From: Panacagrimonas sp052387695
Lineage (GTDB): Bacteria; Pseudomonadota; Gammaproteobacteria; Nevskiales; Nevskiaceae
Assembly (NCBI GenBank): GCA_052387695.1
Contig: JBQTIX010000047.1
Span: 140,496-204,495, forward strand
DNA length: 64,000 nucleotides
Direction: 5' to 3'
Under the pieces are notes generated by a model that saw nothing but the letters and a program-made list of their open reading frames with translations, had not been told where the DNA came from and did not search any database. Of the stretch, positions 1 through 7,903 are shown piece after piece; the first letter of the stretch is position 1, and every line of letters begins with the position of its first letter. Both the position numbers and the translations under genes were made by a program.

Positions 1-31
1 GGGCGGTCCTGGAATTCGTGGAGTCGCGACG

Positions 32-1504
32 ATGAGTCTTGAACTGAAGGACAGTGGCTTGCTGCGTCAGCAGGCCTTGATCGATGGCCGGTGGTGCGGA
101 GCCGATGCGGGCGCGACGCTCGCGATCCGCAATCCCGCGAACGGACAGCTCGTCGGTAACGTACCGGCGATGGGTGCGGCCGAAACGCGACGCGCGATTG
201 CAACCGCAGAACAAGCGCAGCAGGAGTGGAAGACGCGCACGGCCAAGGAGCGCTCGTTGATTCTGCGCCGCTGGTTCGACCTGATCGTGGCGAACCAGGA
301 GGATCTGGCGGTCATTCTGACCAGTGAGCAGGGCAAGCCGCTGGCCGAGGCGCGCGGCGAAATTCTCTATGCCGCATCGTTCGTCGAGTGGTTTGCCGAG
401 GAGGGCAAGCGTGTCTATGGCGACGTGATTCCCTCGCACCAGTCGCAGCAGCGCATCGTGGTGCTGCGCCAGCCGATCGGTGTCTGCGCCGCGATCACGC
501 CGTGGAATTTCCCGGCCGCGATGATCACGCGCAAGGCCGCGCCTGCGCTCGCGGTGGGCTGCACGATGGTGCTCAAGCCGGCGAGCCAGACGCCGTTCAC
601 TGCGCTGGCGCTCGCGGAACTCGCGCTGCGTGCTGGCGTGCCCGCCGGCGTGTTCAGCGTCGTCACCGGCGGTGCGCGCGCGATCGGCGGCGAGATGACG
701 TCGAACCCCGCGGTGCGCGCGCTCAGCTTCACCGGTTCGACGGAAGTCGGACGCGAGCTCATGCGTCAGAGCGCAGACACCGTCAAGAAGCTTTCGCTGG
801 AACTCGGCGGCAACGCGCCCTTCATTGTCTTCGACGACGCCGATCTCGACGCGGCCGTGCTCGGCTGCATCGCGTCCAAGTTCCGCAACGCCGGGCAGAC
901 CTGTGTCTGCGCCAATCGCATCTACGTGCAGGACGGCGTGTACGAGGCGTTCAGTGCGAAGCTCGTCGCGGCGGTGACGAAGCTGAGCACGGGAGATGGA
1001 TTCGGCAGCTTCGACCTCGGCCCGCTGATCGACCGTGCCGCGGTGGAGAAGGTGCAGGAACATGTCGCGGACGCGCTGGCTCAGGGTGCGCAGCTGCTCT
1101 GCGGCGGCACGCCGCACGCACTCGGCGGCAACTTCTACGAGCCGACCGTGCTGTCGAACGCGAACGCGAATATGCGGGTGGCCGTGGAAGAAACCTTCGG
1201 CCCGGTGGCGCCGCTGTTCCGTTTCCACACAGAGGACGAGGCCATCGCGCTCGCCAACGCCACAGAGTTCGGGCTCGCCGCCTATTTCTACGGCCGCGAC
1301 CTCGGCCGCGTCTGGCGCGTCGCCGAAGGCCTGGAATGCGGCATCGTCGGCGTCAACACCGGGATCATCTCGGCCGAGCAGGCGCCCTTCGGGGGCGTCA
1401 AGCAATCGGGCGTCGGTCGCGAGGGGTCGCGCTATGGCCTCGACGAGTACGTGGAGATCAAATACGTCTGCCTGGGCGGGCTTCATTCCCAGGCTGGAGG
1501 ATGA
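32..1504 (+). CDS. gabD: NAD(P)-dependent succinate-semialdehyde dehydrogenase-like aldehyde dehydrogenase
   Basis: A full-length 490-residue member of the aldehyde dehydrogenase superfamily, which oxidises an aldehyde to a carboxylate with NAD(P)+ in the cytoplasm. The catalytic glutamate is seen in LELGGNAPF (about Glu257) and the nucleophilic cysteine in AGQTCVC (about Cys291). The PWNFP motif and the C-terminal GGVKQSGVGREG segment are typical of the succinate-semialdehyde dehydrogenase (GabD) branch. A GTGGAG ribosome site lies about 8 bases before the ATG. It precedes the Rieske oxygenase genes by 65 bp, so its real substrate may be a semialdehyde or aldehyde from an aromatic pathway rather than succinate semialdehyde. 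Family is certain; substrate is inferred. Confidence 0.9.
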   Translation: MSLELKDSGLLRQQALIDGRWCGADAGATLAIRNPANGQLVGNVPAMGAAETRRAIATAEQAQQEWKTRTAKERSLILRRWFDLIVANQEDLAVILTSEQGKPLAEARGEILYAASFVEWFAEEGKRVYGDVIPSHQSQQRIVVLRQPIGVCAAITPWNFPAAMITRKAAPALAVGCTMVLKPASQTPFTALALAELALRAGVPAGVFSVVTGGARAIGGEMTSNPAVRALSFTGSTEVGRELMRQSADTVKKLSLELGGNAPFIVFDDADLDAAVLGCIASKFRNAGQTCVCANRIYVQDGVYEAFSAKLVAAVTKLSTGDGFGSFDLGPLIDRAAVEKVQEHVADALAQGAQLLCGGTPHALGGNFYEPTVLSNANANMRVAVEETFGPVAPLFRFHTEDEAIALANATEFGLAAYFYGRDLGRVWRVAEGLECGIVGVNTGIISAEQAPFGGVKQSGVGREGSRYGLDEYVEIKYVCLGGLHSQAGG

Positions 1505-1569
1505 TGGGTGACCGGCGCCGAGCGTGCCGTTTGGAGCCAGAAACACTTTGTCTTAAAAGGAGCTAGAGG

Positions 1570-2907
1570 ATGGAAACCGCAACACTGTTCGATTTCAGGA
1601 CTGGCCGTCAGAGCCGTCGCATCTATTCCGAGGAACAGATCTACCAGCTCGAACTGGAACGCATCTTCGGTCGCTGCTGGCTGTTCCTCGCGCACGATTC
1701 GCAGATAGCCAATCCGGGCGACTACGTTCGCACCTTCATGGGCGAGGACGAAGTGTTGGTGGTGCGGCAAAAGGATCGCTCGGTGCGCGCCTTCCTCAAC
1801 ACCTGCACGCATCGAGGCAATCGTCTCTGTCGTGCGGATCGCGGAAACGCGCGTGCGTTCACCTGCAACTATCACGGCTGGTCGTTCACCGCCGACGGCG
1901 AGCTTGCGGCGGTCCCGCTGGAAAAAGAGGCCTACTTCGGCGAAATCGACCGTTCGAAGCATGGCCTGGTGCCGGTGGCGCAGGTGCAAAGCTATAAGGG
2001 CCTGATCTTCGGCAACTTCGATTCCAACGCTCCGCCGCTGGTCGACTACCTGGGGGACGTGAAGTGGTATCTGGACGTCTGGCTGGATGCCATGCCCGGC
2101 GGCACCGCGCTGGTCGGCGAGACGCAGAAGATCGACTTTCCCACCAATTGGAAATTTCCGGTCGAGAACGTCTGCGGCGACGGCTATCACCTGGGCTGGG
2201 CGCATCACGCGGCGATGCAGGCCGTGCAGACCATGGACCTGGCAGGCCTGCGGGCGGGCAACTCGGACGCGGCCGGGCTGGACATGGGCATGTCCGTCGC
2301 AGGTCTCAACGGACACATGGTGCTTGCCGCGCTCGACGGTCAGTCGGGTTATGCGTTCTATCCCAACCCGAAACCCTTCGTCGATTATCTCGAAGCAAAC
2401 CGCGCAAATGTAGCGGAACGGCTGGGCGCAGTTCGCGCCCAGAAGCTCTGGGGATCGCAGCTCAACATCACCATATTTCCCAACCTGCAATTGCTGCCGG
2501 GTTTGAATTGGTTTCGGGTCTATCACCCCAAGGGTCCGGGTAAGGTCGAGCAGTGGACCTGGGCGATGACCGAAAACGACATGCCCCATGACATCAAGAG
2601 CATGATCCTGGACAACCAGTGTCTGACCTTCGGACCTGCCGGGCTGTTCGACAACGACGACGGCGATAACCTCGCGGCCTGTACGGAGCAATCGCGCGGA
2701 TGGCGCACGGCGCAGATGGATTTGTACACACACATGGCTCTGGGCCGCTCGGCGCGGCGCGAAGGATTCCCCGGCGACATCGCCACCGGCCTGGTGAGTG
2801 AGCACAACCAGCGCTATTTCTATCGTCGCTGGCAGGAACTCACCGGTGCAGCGTCATGGAAAGACGTGCCCAGCTACAACATTAACCGTCTGTCGACTGA
2901 GGGCTGA
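1570..2907 (+). CDS. Aromatic ring-hydroxylating oxygenase, alpha subunit (Rieske)
   Basis: This 445-residue protein is the catalytic large subunit of a Rieske non-haem iron oxygenase, which adds O2 across an aromatic ring using electrons passed from a reductase. The [2Fe-2S] Rieske ligands are visible as CTHRG (about residue 79) and CNYHGW (about residue 99). The mononuclear iron site is seen as the H-x4-H pattern in DGYHLGWAHH (about residues 207-216). An AAGGAG ribosome site lies 8 bases upstream. The beta subunit follows after 2 bp, so this is an alpha-beta type enzyme. The aromatic substrate cannot be read from sequence. No dedicated reductase is adjacent; the nearest candidate starts at 12522. 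Confidence 0.92.
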   Translation: METATLFDFRTGRQSRRIYSEEQIYQLELERIFGRCWLFLAHDSQIANPGDYVRTFMGEDEVLVVRQKDRSVRAFLNTCTHRGNRLCRADRGNARAFTCNYHGWSFTADGELAAVPLEKEAYFGEIDRSKHGLVPVAQVQSYKGLIFGNFDSNAPPLVDYLGDVKWYLDVWLDAMPGGTALVGETQKIDFPTNWKFPVENVCGDGYHLGWAHHAAMQAVQTMDLAGLRAGNSDAAGLDMGMSVAGLNGHMVLAALDGQSGYAFYPNPKPFVDYLEANRANVAERLGAVRAQKLWGSQLNITIFPNLQLLPGLNWFRVYHPKGPGKVEQWTWAMTENDMPHDIKSMILDNQCLTFGPAGLFDNDDGDNLAACTEQSRGWRTAQMDLYTHMALGRSARREGFPGDIATGLVSEHNQRYFYRRWQELTGAASWKDVPSYNINRLSTEG

Positions 2908-2909
2908 AC

Positions 2910-3440
2910 ATGGGCACGATGGATAATGATGAACTCCAACGCCTGCTCGACCTGCGGGCACTTGAAGATGCGCTCTACCGCGAGGCTCGGCTGCTTGACG
3001 AGGAGCGATTCACGGACTGGTTGGACCAAACCACCGAGGACATTGTTTATCGCATGGCATTGACCAGCCGGCGATTCCGCAAAGACCGTGCAGCGCCGCT
3101 GGCGCTTGGGTCCGGCTACACATTCAACGATTCCCGTGATCGATTGGCGTTGCGCATCAAGCGTCTGCAATCCGGGTATGTCTGGGCTGAGGATCCGCCG
3201 AATTTCGTGCGTCGCGTGGTGAGCAATGTCGAGATGGTACCGACGACGGTGCACGCCGAGATGACGGTGCATTCGGTGATCACGGTTCACCGCAGCCGCA
3301 TCGACAGCCAGACCCGTTTTCTGGTCGCTGGACGTCAGGATTGCTGGCGGAAAGTGGAGAATCGGTGGTTGCTGGCGAAGCGCGAGATCAGGCTCGATCA
3401 CAGCACCGTACCAGACACTAACCTGAACGTATTCTTTTGA
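2910..3440 (+). CDS. Aromatic ring-hydroxylating oxygenase, beta subunit
   Basis: A 176-residue protein of the small-subunit family of ring-hydroxylating dioxygenases (cone-shaped SnoaL/NTF2-like fold), which has a mainly structural role in the alpha3beta3 enzyme. Supporting segments are the N-terminal LDLRALEDALYREARLLDEERF and the tryptophan-rich C-terminal strands ending in KREIRLDHS. It starts 2 bp after the alpha subunit stop codon, consistent with translational coupling and one complex. The length is normal for the family. It is followed by an unrelated lipoprotein gene whose start sits just beyond its stop. Confidence 0.9.
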   Translation: MGTMDNDELQRLLDLRALEDALYREARLLDEERFTDWLDQTTEDIVYRMALTSRRFRKDRAAPLALGSGYTFNDSRDRLALRIKRLQSGYVWAEDPPNFVRRVVSNVEMVPTTVHAEMTVHSVITVHRSRIDSQTRFLVAGRQDCWRKVENRWLLAKREIRLDHSTVPDTNLNVFF

Positions 3441-3454
3441 GGCGGAGATTGGTC

Positions 3455-4066
3455 GTGCAACTTCTTACGAACCGTGAGCGCGCTCGCGGGCCGAATATTT
3501 TTCTAGTGCTGGCCTTCTCGGCAGGGCTGCATGCCTGTGCGGGCCCAGCCAGCACCGGGCCTCAGACGCGGAACGACTGGGGAAAATCAAATGGGAGATT
3601 TCGGGCCGAGCTGATCATCACCGACCAGCACGAGCAACTTGTGCGGAATTGGACTGATTCAGTAAGTCGTGGGCGGTATCCGACCATCTCCAAGATCGAT
3701 CATGTCGAGAGGGGGCAAAGCGTACATGCTGTCTTGCTCTTCTCGAACTGCATCAGGATCAAAGATGGCGGTTGCCCGATGGCTGTTGACTTCTCGGTGA
3801 CCAAACCCGACGGTACCGAGTACGGCTCCATACCTGATCGAACACTTTGGTCTGGCGAACCACCCGCTAGAGATCTGGTGTACTTGGGTGGGCCTTATAT
3901 ATTTTTCGAGGCGGACCCGGTTGATCCTCTGGGTCAGTACCGAATCACTGCGGTTGTTCGTGATGCAGAGGGAACAGTTTCGGTGGAACTGGCTCAGTCC
4001 CTTTTAGTCGACAGCGAGCTGAGCCCCGGCTCGAAAGTCGACAATCCAACTCATCACTCCCAATGA
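3455..4066 (+). CDS. Hypothetical lipoprotein inside the oxygenase-acs operon
   Basis: I do not recognise this 203-residue protein. The GTG at 3455 has a GGCGGAG ribosome site 7 bases upstream and is preferred to the TTG at 3437. The N-terminus has basic residues, a hydrophobic stretch (IFLVLAFSAG) and a lipobox LHAC, with the modified cysteine at about residue 28. This predicts an exported lipoprotein. The rest looks like beta-rich extracellular sequence without a motif I know. Its stop overlaps the acs start (ATGA), so it is translated within the same operon. Its base composition looks less GC-rich than its neighbours, which may indicate a later insertion. Confidence 0.7.
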   Translation: MQLLTNRERARGPNIFLVLAFSAGLHACAGPASTGPQTRNDWGKSNGRFRAELIITDQHEQLVRNWTDSVSRGRYPTISKIDHVERGQSVHAVLLFSNCIRIKDGGCPMAVDFSVTKPDGTEYGSIPDRTLWSGEPPARDLVYLGGPYIFFEADPVDPLGQYRITAVVRDAEGTVSVELAQSLLVDSELSPGSKVDNPTHHSQ

Positions 4067-6030
4067 GCACGAACAACGACATCACTTCGGTGTTGGCGGA
4101 GACCCGGGTATTTCCGCCATCCCCGGAATTCATTTCGAAAGCTCGCGTCGACGGCGCGACGCTGGAGGCTCTGAGGAAGGATGCTGCGCGAGACCCGGTG
4201 GAGTTCTGGGGCGATCTGGGGCGCAGGGAGCTGATCTGGCAGACACCTTTCCGAACGATCCTTGACCAATCTTGCGCACCGAACTACGCCTGGTTCACCG
4301 ACGGCAGGATCAACGCGTCCTTCAACTGTCTTGACCGCCACCTTGGGTCGCGCGGCGACAAGATTGCGATCCGCTTTGAAGGTGAGAAGGGGGACAACCG
4401 CTTATGGACCTACCGGCAACTCCACGCTGAAGTATGCAAGCTCGCCAACGGCTTGAAGTCGTTGGGCGTGACTAAGGGCGATCGGGTGGTGCTCTATCTG
4501 CCGCACGTCCCGGCGGCCGTGATCGCGATGCAAGCTTGTGCTCGAATCGGTGCCATTCATTCAGTGGTCTTCGGCGGTTTCTCGTCCTCTTCGCTCAGAG
4601 ACCGCATCGTCGACGCCAGCGCCAAGGTGGTGATCACCGCCGACGGTGGCACCCGTGGCGGCAACATCGTGGAGCTCAAGAAATCGGTCGACGAGGCGCT
4701 GGCGCTGGGCTGCCCGAGTGTTTCGAAGGTCGTGGTATTCCAGCAGACGGGTCACGGCGTGGCGCTGCAGGAAGGACGGGACGTGTTGGCATCTGATCTG
4801 TCGGCCAACCAGCCAGCATGGTGCGAGCCCGAGTGGGTCGAAGCCGAGCACCCGCTGTTCCTCCTCTACACCTCGGGCTCCACGGGCAAGCCCAAGGGTA
4901 TCCAGCATTCCACCGGGGGCTATCTTCTGGGTGCCACCGTCACCTGCCAGTGGGTGTTCGACCTACAGGAATCGGATGTCTTCTGGTGCACGGCCGACGT
5001 TGGCTGGATCACCGGCCACTCCTACGTTACCTACGGACCGTTGTCGAACGGCGCCACCATCCTGATGTACGAAGGTGCGCCGACAATCCCCGATGCCGGC
5101 CGCTTCTGGAAGATCGCGCAGGACCACGGCGTCACCATTTTCTACACCGCACCGACGGCCATCCGCGCGCTGATGAAGCTGGGCGAGGAGTGGCCGGCCA
5201 AGTACGACCTTTCGAAGCTGCGCCTCCTGGGCTCGGTGGGCGAGCCGATCAACCCGGAGGCCTGGATGTGGTATCACAGGGTGATCGGCAAGGAACGGCT
5301 GCCTATCGTCGACACGTGGTGGCAGACCGAGACGGGCATGATCATGATGAGCCCGGTGCCAGGGGCGACCGCGACCAAGCCCGGCTCGTGCACGCAGCCG
5401 CTGCCGGGCATCTTCGTCGATGTCGTGGATGAGGCCGGCGAGCCGATCCCGGCGCTGGAGGCGGGTGGGTACCTGGTCGTCACCCAGCCCTGGCCGTCGA
5501 TGCTGCGCACGATCTACGGGGATAACCAGCGCTATTTGGAGACTTACTTCGGGCAGTTCCCGGGTAAGAATCTGTACGTGGCCGGCGACTCGACGCACCG
5601 CGACCAGGATGGTTACTACTGGATCCTCGGTCGCGTTGACGACGTGCTCAACGTCTCCGGCCATCGTCTGGGCACGATGGAGGTTGAATCGGCACTCGTA
5701 TCGCATCCGCGCGTGGCGGAGGCCGCGGTAGTGGGCCGACCGCACGAGGTCAAGGGCGAGAGCGTATTCGCGTTTGTGACGTGCAAGGGTCCGAGGCCGC
5801 AGGGCGCGGAGGCCGAGGCGCTCGCCAAGGAGTTGCGCCGTCATGTCGCGAAGGAGATTGGTGCGCTGGCCAAGCCCGACGACATCCGCTTCGCCGATAA
5901 CCTGCCCAAGACCCGCAGCGGCAAGATCATGCGGCGACTGCTGCGCTCCATCGCGAAGGGCGAGAAGATCACGCAGGACATCTCCACCCTGGAGAATCCC
6001 GGCATCGTTGCGCAGCTGCTGGAGAAGTGA
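4063..6030 (+). CDS. acs: Acetyl-CoA synthetase (acetate--CoA ligase)
   Basis: A 655-residue, full-length AMP-forming acetyl-CoA synthetase that activates acetate (possibly also propionate) to the CoA thioester. Visible signatures are the P-loop LLYTSGSTGKPKG (about residue 266), the Acs-specific DVGWITGHSY and DTWWQTETG motifs, and the C-terminal KTRSGKIMRR segment with the lysine that is acetylated in this family. It overlaps the upstream lipoprotein gene by 4 bases. The neighbours handle 3-hydroxybutyrate and acetoacetyl-CoA, so it probably recycles acetate into the PHA/acetyl-CoA pool. Propionyl-CoA synthetase is the main alternative, but the WWQTE motif and the overall length favour acetate. 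Confidence 0.93.
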   Translation: MSTNNDITSVLAETRVFPPSPEFISKARVDGATLEALRKDAARDPVEFWGDLGRRELIWQTPFRTILDQSCAPNYAWFTDGRINASFNCLDRHLGSRGDKIAIRFEGEKGDNRLWTYRQLHAEVCKLANGLKSLGVTKGDRVVLYLPHVPAAVIAMQACARIGAIHSVVFGGFSSSSLRDRIVDASAKVVITADGGTRGGNIVELKKSVDEALALGCPSVSKVVVFQQTGHGVALQEGRDVLASDLSANQPAWCEPEWVEAEHPLFLLYTSGSTGKPKGIQHSTGGYLLGATVTCQWVFDLQESDVFWCTADVGWITGHSYVTYGPLSNGATILMYEGAPTIPDAGRFWKIAQDHGVTIFYTAPTAIRALMKLGEEWPAKYDLSKLRLLGSVGEPINPEAWMWYHRVIGKERLPIVDTWWQTETGMIMMSPVPGATATKPGSCTQPLPGIFVDVVDEAGEPIPALEAGGYLVVTQPWPSMLRTIYGDNQRYLETYFGQFPGKNLYVAGDSTHRDQDGYYWILGRVDDVLNVSGHRLGTMEVESALVSHPRVAEAAVVGRPHEVKGESVFAFVTCKGPRPQGAEAEALAKELRRHVAKEIGALAKPDDIRFADNLPKTRSGKIMRRLLRSIAKGEKITQDISTLENPGIVAQLLEK

Positions 6031-6169
6031 AGGCACCAAGATTCTTACGGGCCTTGTTCTCCGGGGACGTCGGAATACTTCGATGGCGCGTCCCCCAATC
6101 AAAGCCGCTGGGTAGATCGCTCATGCCCGTGACTCAGACCTCGTCTCCTGTCGTCTCTGACCGTAAACC

Positions 6170-6976
6170 ATGATCGCCGATACAAACCGCTACGCGCTGA
6201 AAGGAAAGTCCGCCCTCGTCACCGGCTCGACCAGTGGCATTGGCCTTGGCATCGCCACCGGCCTCGCCGAATCCGGCGTCAATGTGATGCTGAATGGATT
6301 CGGGGATGTCGTGGCAATCGAACATCTCCGGTCCGACCTGGCCGCCCGGACTGGCGTCGTCGTTGGCTACTCCGCTGCGGACATGACACAGCCGCGCCAG
6401 ATTACCGACCTGGTACGAGAAACCGAAGCGTTGTTCGGCGTGCTGGACATTCTGGTCAACAACGCGGGAATCCAGTTCGTGTCGCCCGTGGAAGAGTTCC
6501 CCGACGACAAGTGGCAGCAGATCATCGCGATCAACCTCTCTTCCAACTTCTACGCGATCAAAGCGGCTCTGCCGGGAATGAAGGCGCGAGGCTGGGGCAG
6601 AGTCATCAACATTGCTTCGGCGCACGGTTTGGTGGCGTCGCCTTTTAAGTCGGCCTATGTCGCCGCCAAGCACGGCGTCCTCGGACTAACCAAGAGCGTC
6701 GCCCTCGAGATCGCGGAAACGTCCATCACCTGCAATGCGATCTGCCCCGGATATGTGCGCACACCTCTGGTGGAAGGCCAGATCCGCGATCAAGCGAAGG
6801 TGCATCGGAAGTCGGAGCAAGACGTCATCCGGGACGTGATCCTCGCGGCACAACCGAACAAGCGATTCGTCGAGATTACCGAAGTGGCGGAGATGGTGTG
6901 CTTCCTCTGCTCTGCGTCCGGAAACTCCATGAGTGGTAGCGCCATCTCCATGGACGGAGCCTGGACGGCGCGCTAG
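6170..6976 (+). CDS. bdhA: 3-hydroxybutyrate dehydrogenase (SDR family)
   Basis: A 268-residue short-chain dehydrogenase that interconverts 3-hydroxybutyrate and acetoacetate with NAD+. The glycine-rich cofactor loop (VTGSTSGIGLGIA), the NNAG motif and the catalytic Y-x3-K (YVAAK) are present. The segment ICPGYVRTPLVEGQI and the long insertion before the C-terminus match the D-3-hydroxybutyrate dehydrogenase group. Together with acs, phaB, the PHA synthase and the depolymerases nearby, it would complete PHB mobilisation to acetoacetate. It is separated from acs by 139 bp, so it may have its own promoter, although none is obvious. Confidence 0.88.
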   Translation: MIADTNRYALKGKSALVTGSTSGIGLGIATGLAESGVNVMLNGFGDVVAIEHLRSDLAARTGVVVGYSAADMTQPRQITDLVRETEALFGVLDILVNNAGIQFVSPVEEFPDDKWQQIIAINLSSNFYAIKAALPGMKARGWGRVINIASAHGLVASPFKSAYVAAKHGVLGLTKSVALEIAETSITCNAICPGYVRTPLVEGQIRDQAKVHRKSEQDVIRDVILAAQPNKRFVEITEVAEMVCFLCSASGNSMSGSAISMDGAWTAR

Positions 6977-7214
6977 GCAACAATGAAGTCCGAGCAGCGA
7001 GCCCGGTGCATTCACGCCAGCGCGCTGGATCGGCTCGCCCACCCGTCAGCAGGTGCTCCGCGCGGCGCGGTCCGACCGCGTCCGCGCTTTCTTGGCCAGC
7101 GAGCGCCCGCGGCGGAATAGGCGAACAGGAACACATAGCGCGGGATTCCATGCTTGAGAAATGGGCGCGTTGGCGAAGGGTTTCACCAGTTGCTCTGCAC
7201 TACCCGGAGCGACG
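6977..7214. other. Non-coding spacer before the duplicated segment
   Basis: No gene, RNA or clear terminator is visible here. The short open frames have no recognisable protein character. This stretch separates bdhA from the inverted duplication that starts at about 7215. Confidence 0.5.
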
Positions 7215-7663
7215 CGCGCAGATCACGGGCTTGATCATGAGGATGTCTCCGGTGTGCTGGGGCGCCGTCTGGGGGAGAAGCTTTCCGGCCGACGGGGTGC
7301 CGGTCCATGTGTATTTCGCAATAGTGGGTATCAGCCACGTAAATGCACTGGCTCGGTACCATCACTCGTGCGCATTCGATCGGCATGAGGAGCAATTCGA
7401 CTGATCGAAGCCCAGCGAGGGGGATGGCATGCAGCAGTACGAAAGAATTCCGGGCAGCGGCGGTGCGCTGGCCGGAATCAAGGTGGTCGATCTCTCCCGT
7501 GTGTTGGCGGGACCTTTGTGCACGCAGATTCTTTCCGACCACGGCGCAAGCGTGATCAAGGTCGAACCGCCCGCCGGCGACGAGACGCGCGATTGGGGGC
7601 CCCCGTTCCTCGACGACACCGGGGCTTACTTCGTCGGTATCAATCGCAACAAACGTGATGTCG
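7215..7663 (+). repeat. Inverted duplicate of 20624-21173 (CoA-transferase 5' end and upstream region)
   Basis: Bases 7284-7663 match the reverse complement of 20624-21003 over about 380 bp with few differences, and 7215-7244 match the reverse complement of 21144-21173 exactly over 30 bp. The two blocks are separated by about 140 bp in the functional copy but only about 39 bp here. The original holds the divergent promoter region between the CaiB gene (19635-20858) and the thiolase (21150). The copy contains the first 78 or so codons of the CoA-transferase and, reversed, the first codons of the thiolase. Confidence 0.9.
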
Positions 7664-7782
7664 GGCAGCCAAGCTGTGTCCGGCGACCTGAATTGAATGC
7701 TTCCGTTAGAACCCCTTCAAGCCGCTTGCAAGGAAACCACGAAGGCTCCCTGCGTTCCGCTGCTCCGCTTTCACTGGGATGA
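7429..7782 (+). pseudogene. Truncated family III CoA-transferase (CaiB) fragment
   Basis: The first ~78 residues are almost identical to the N-terminus of the intact CaiB-type protein encoded at 19635-20858 on the other strand (GDETRDWGPPF here, GDETRGWGPPF there). After the codon for Val in NRNKRDV the similarity stops at about 7663 and the frame runs to an unrelated stop at 7782. The catalytic aspartate and most of the fold are missing, so no activity is expected. It is a by-product of the inverted duplication rather than a gene. Confidence 0.85.
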
Positions 7783-7903
7783 CAGTTTCTGCGTTGTCTG
7801 TAGCTGAACTGATCATCGGCCAATCCCCGGTTGGGCGGACTTGAGCCGTCTCTACCAATGTCTTGCTGATCCATAAACGTTCGCGCCGTCACCACGCTCT
7901 CCT
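7664..7903. other. Non-coding spacer after the duplication breakpoint
   Basis: This stretch of 240 bases starts exactly where similarity to the second copy ends. It shows no recognisable coding region or element. It may be the remains of whatever the duplicated segment was joined to. Confidence 0.4.
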
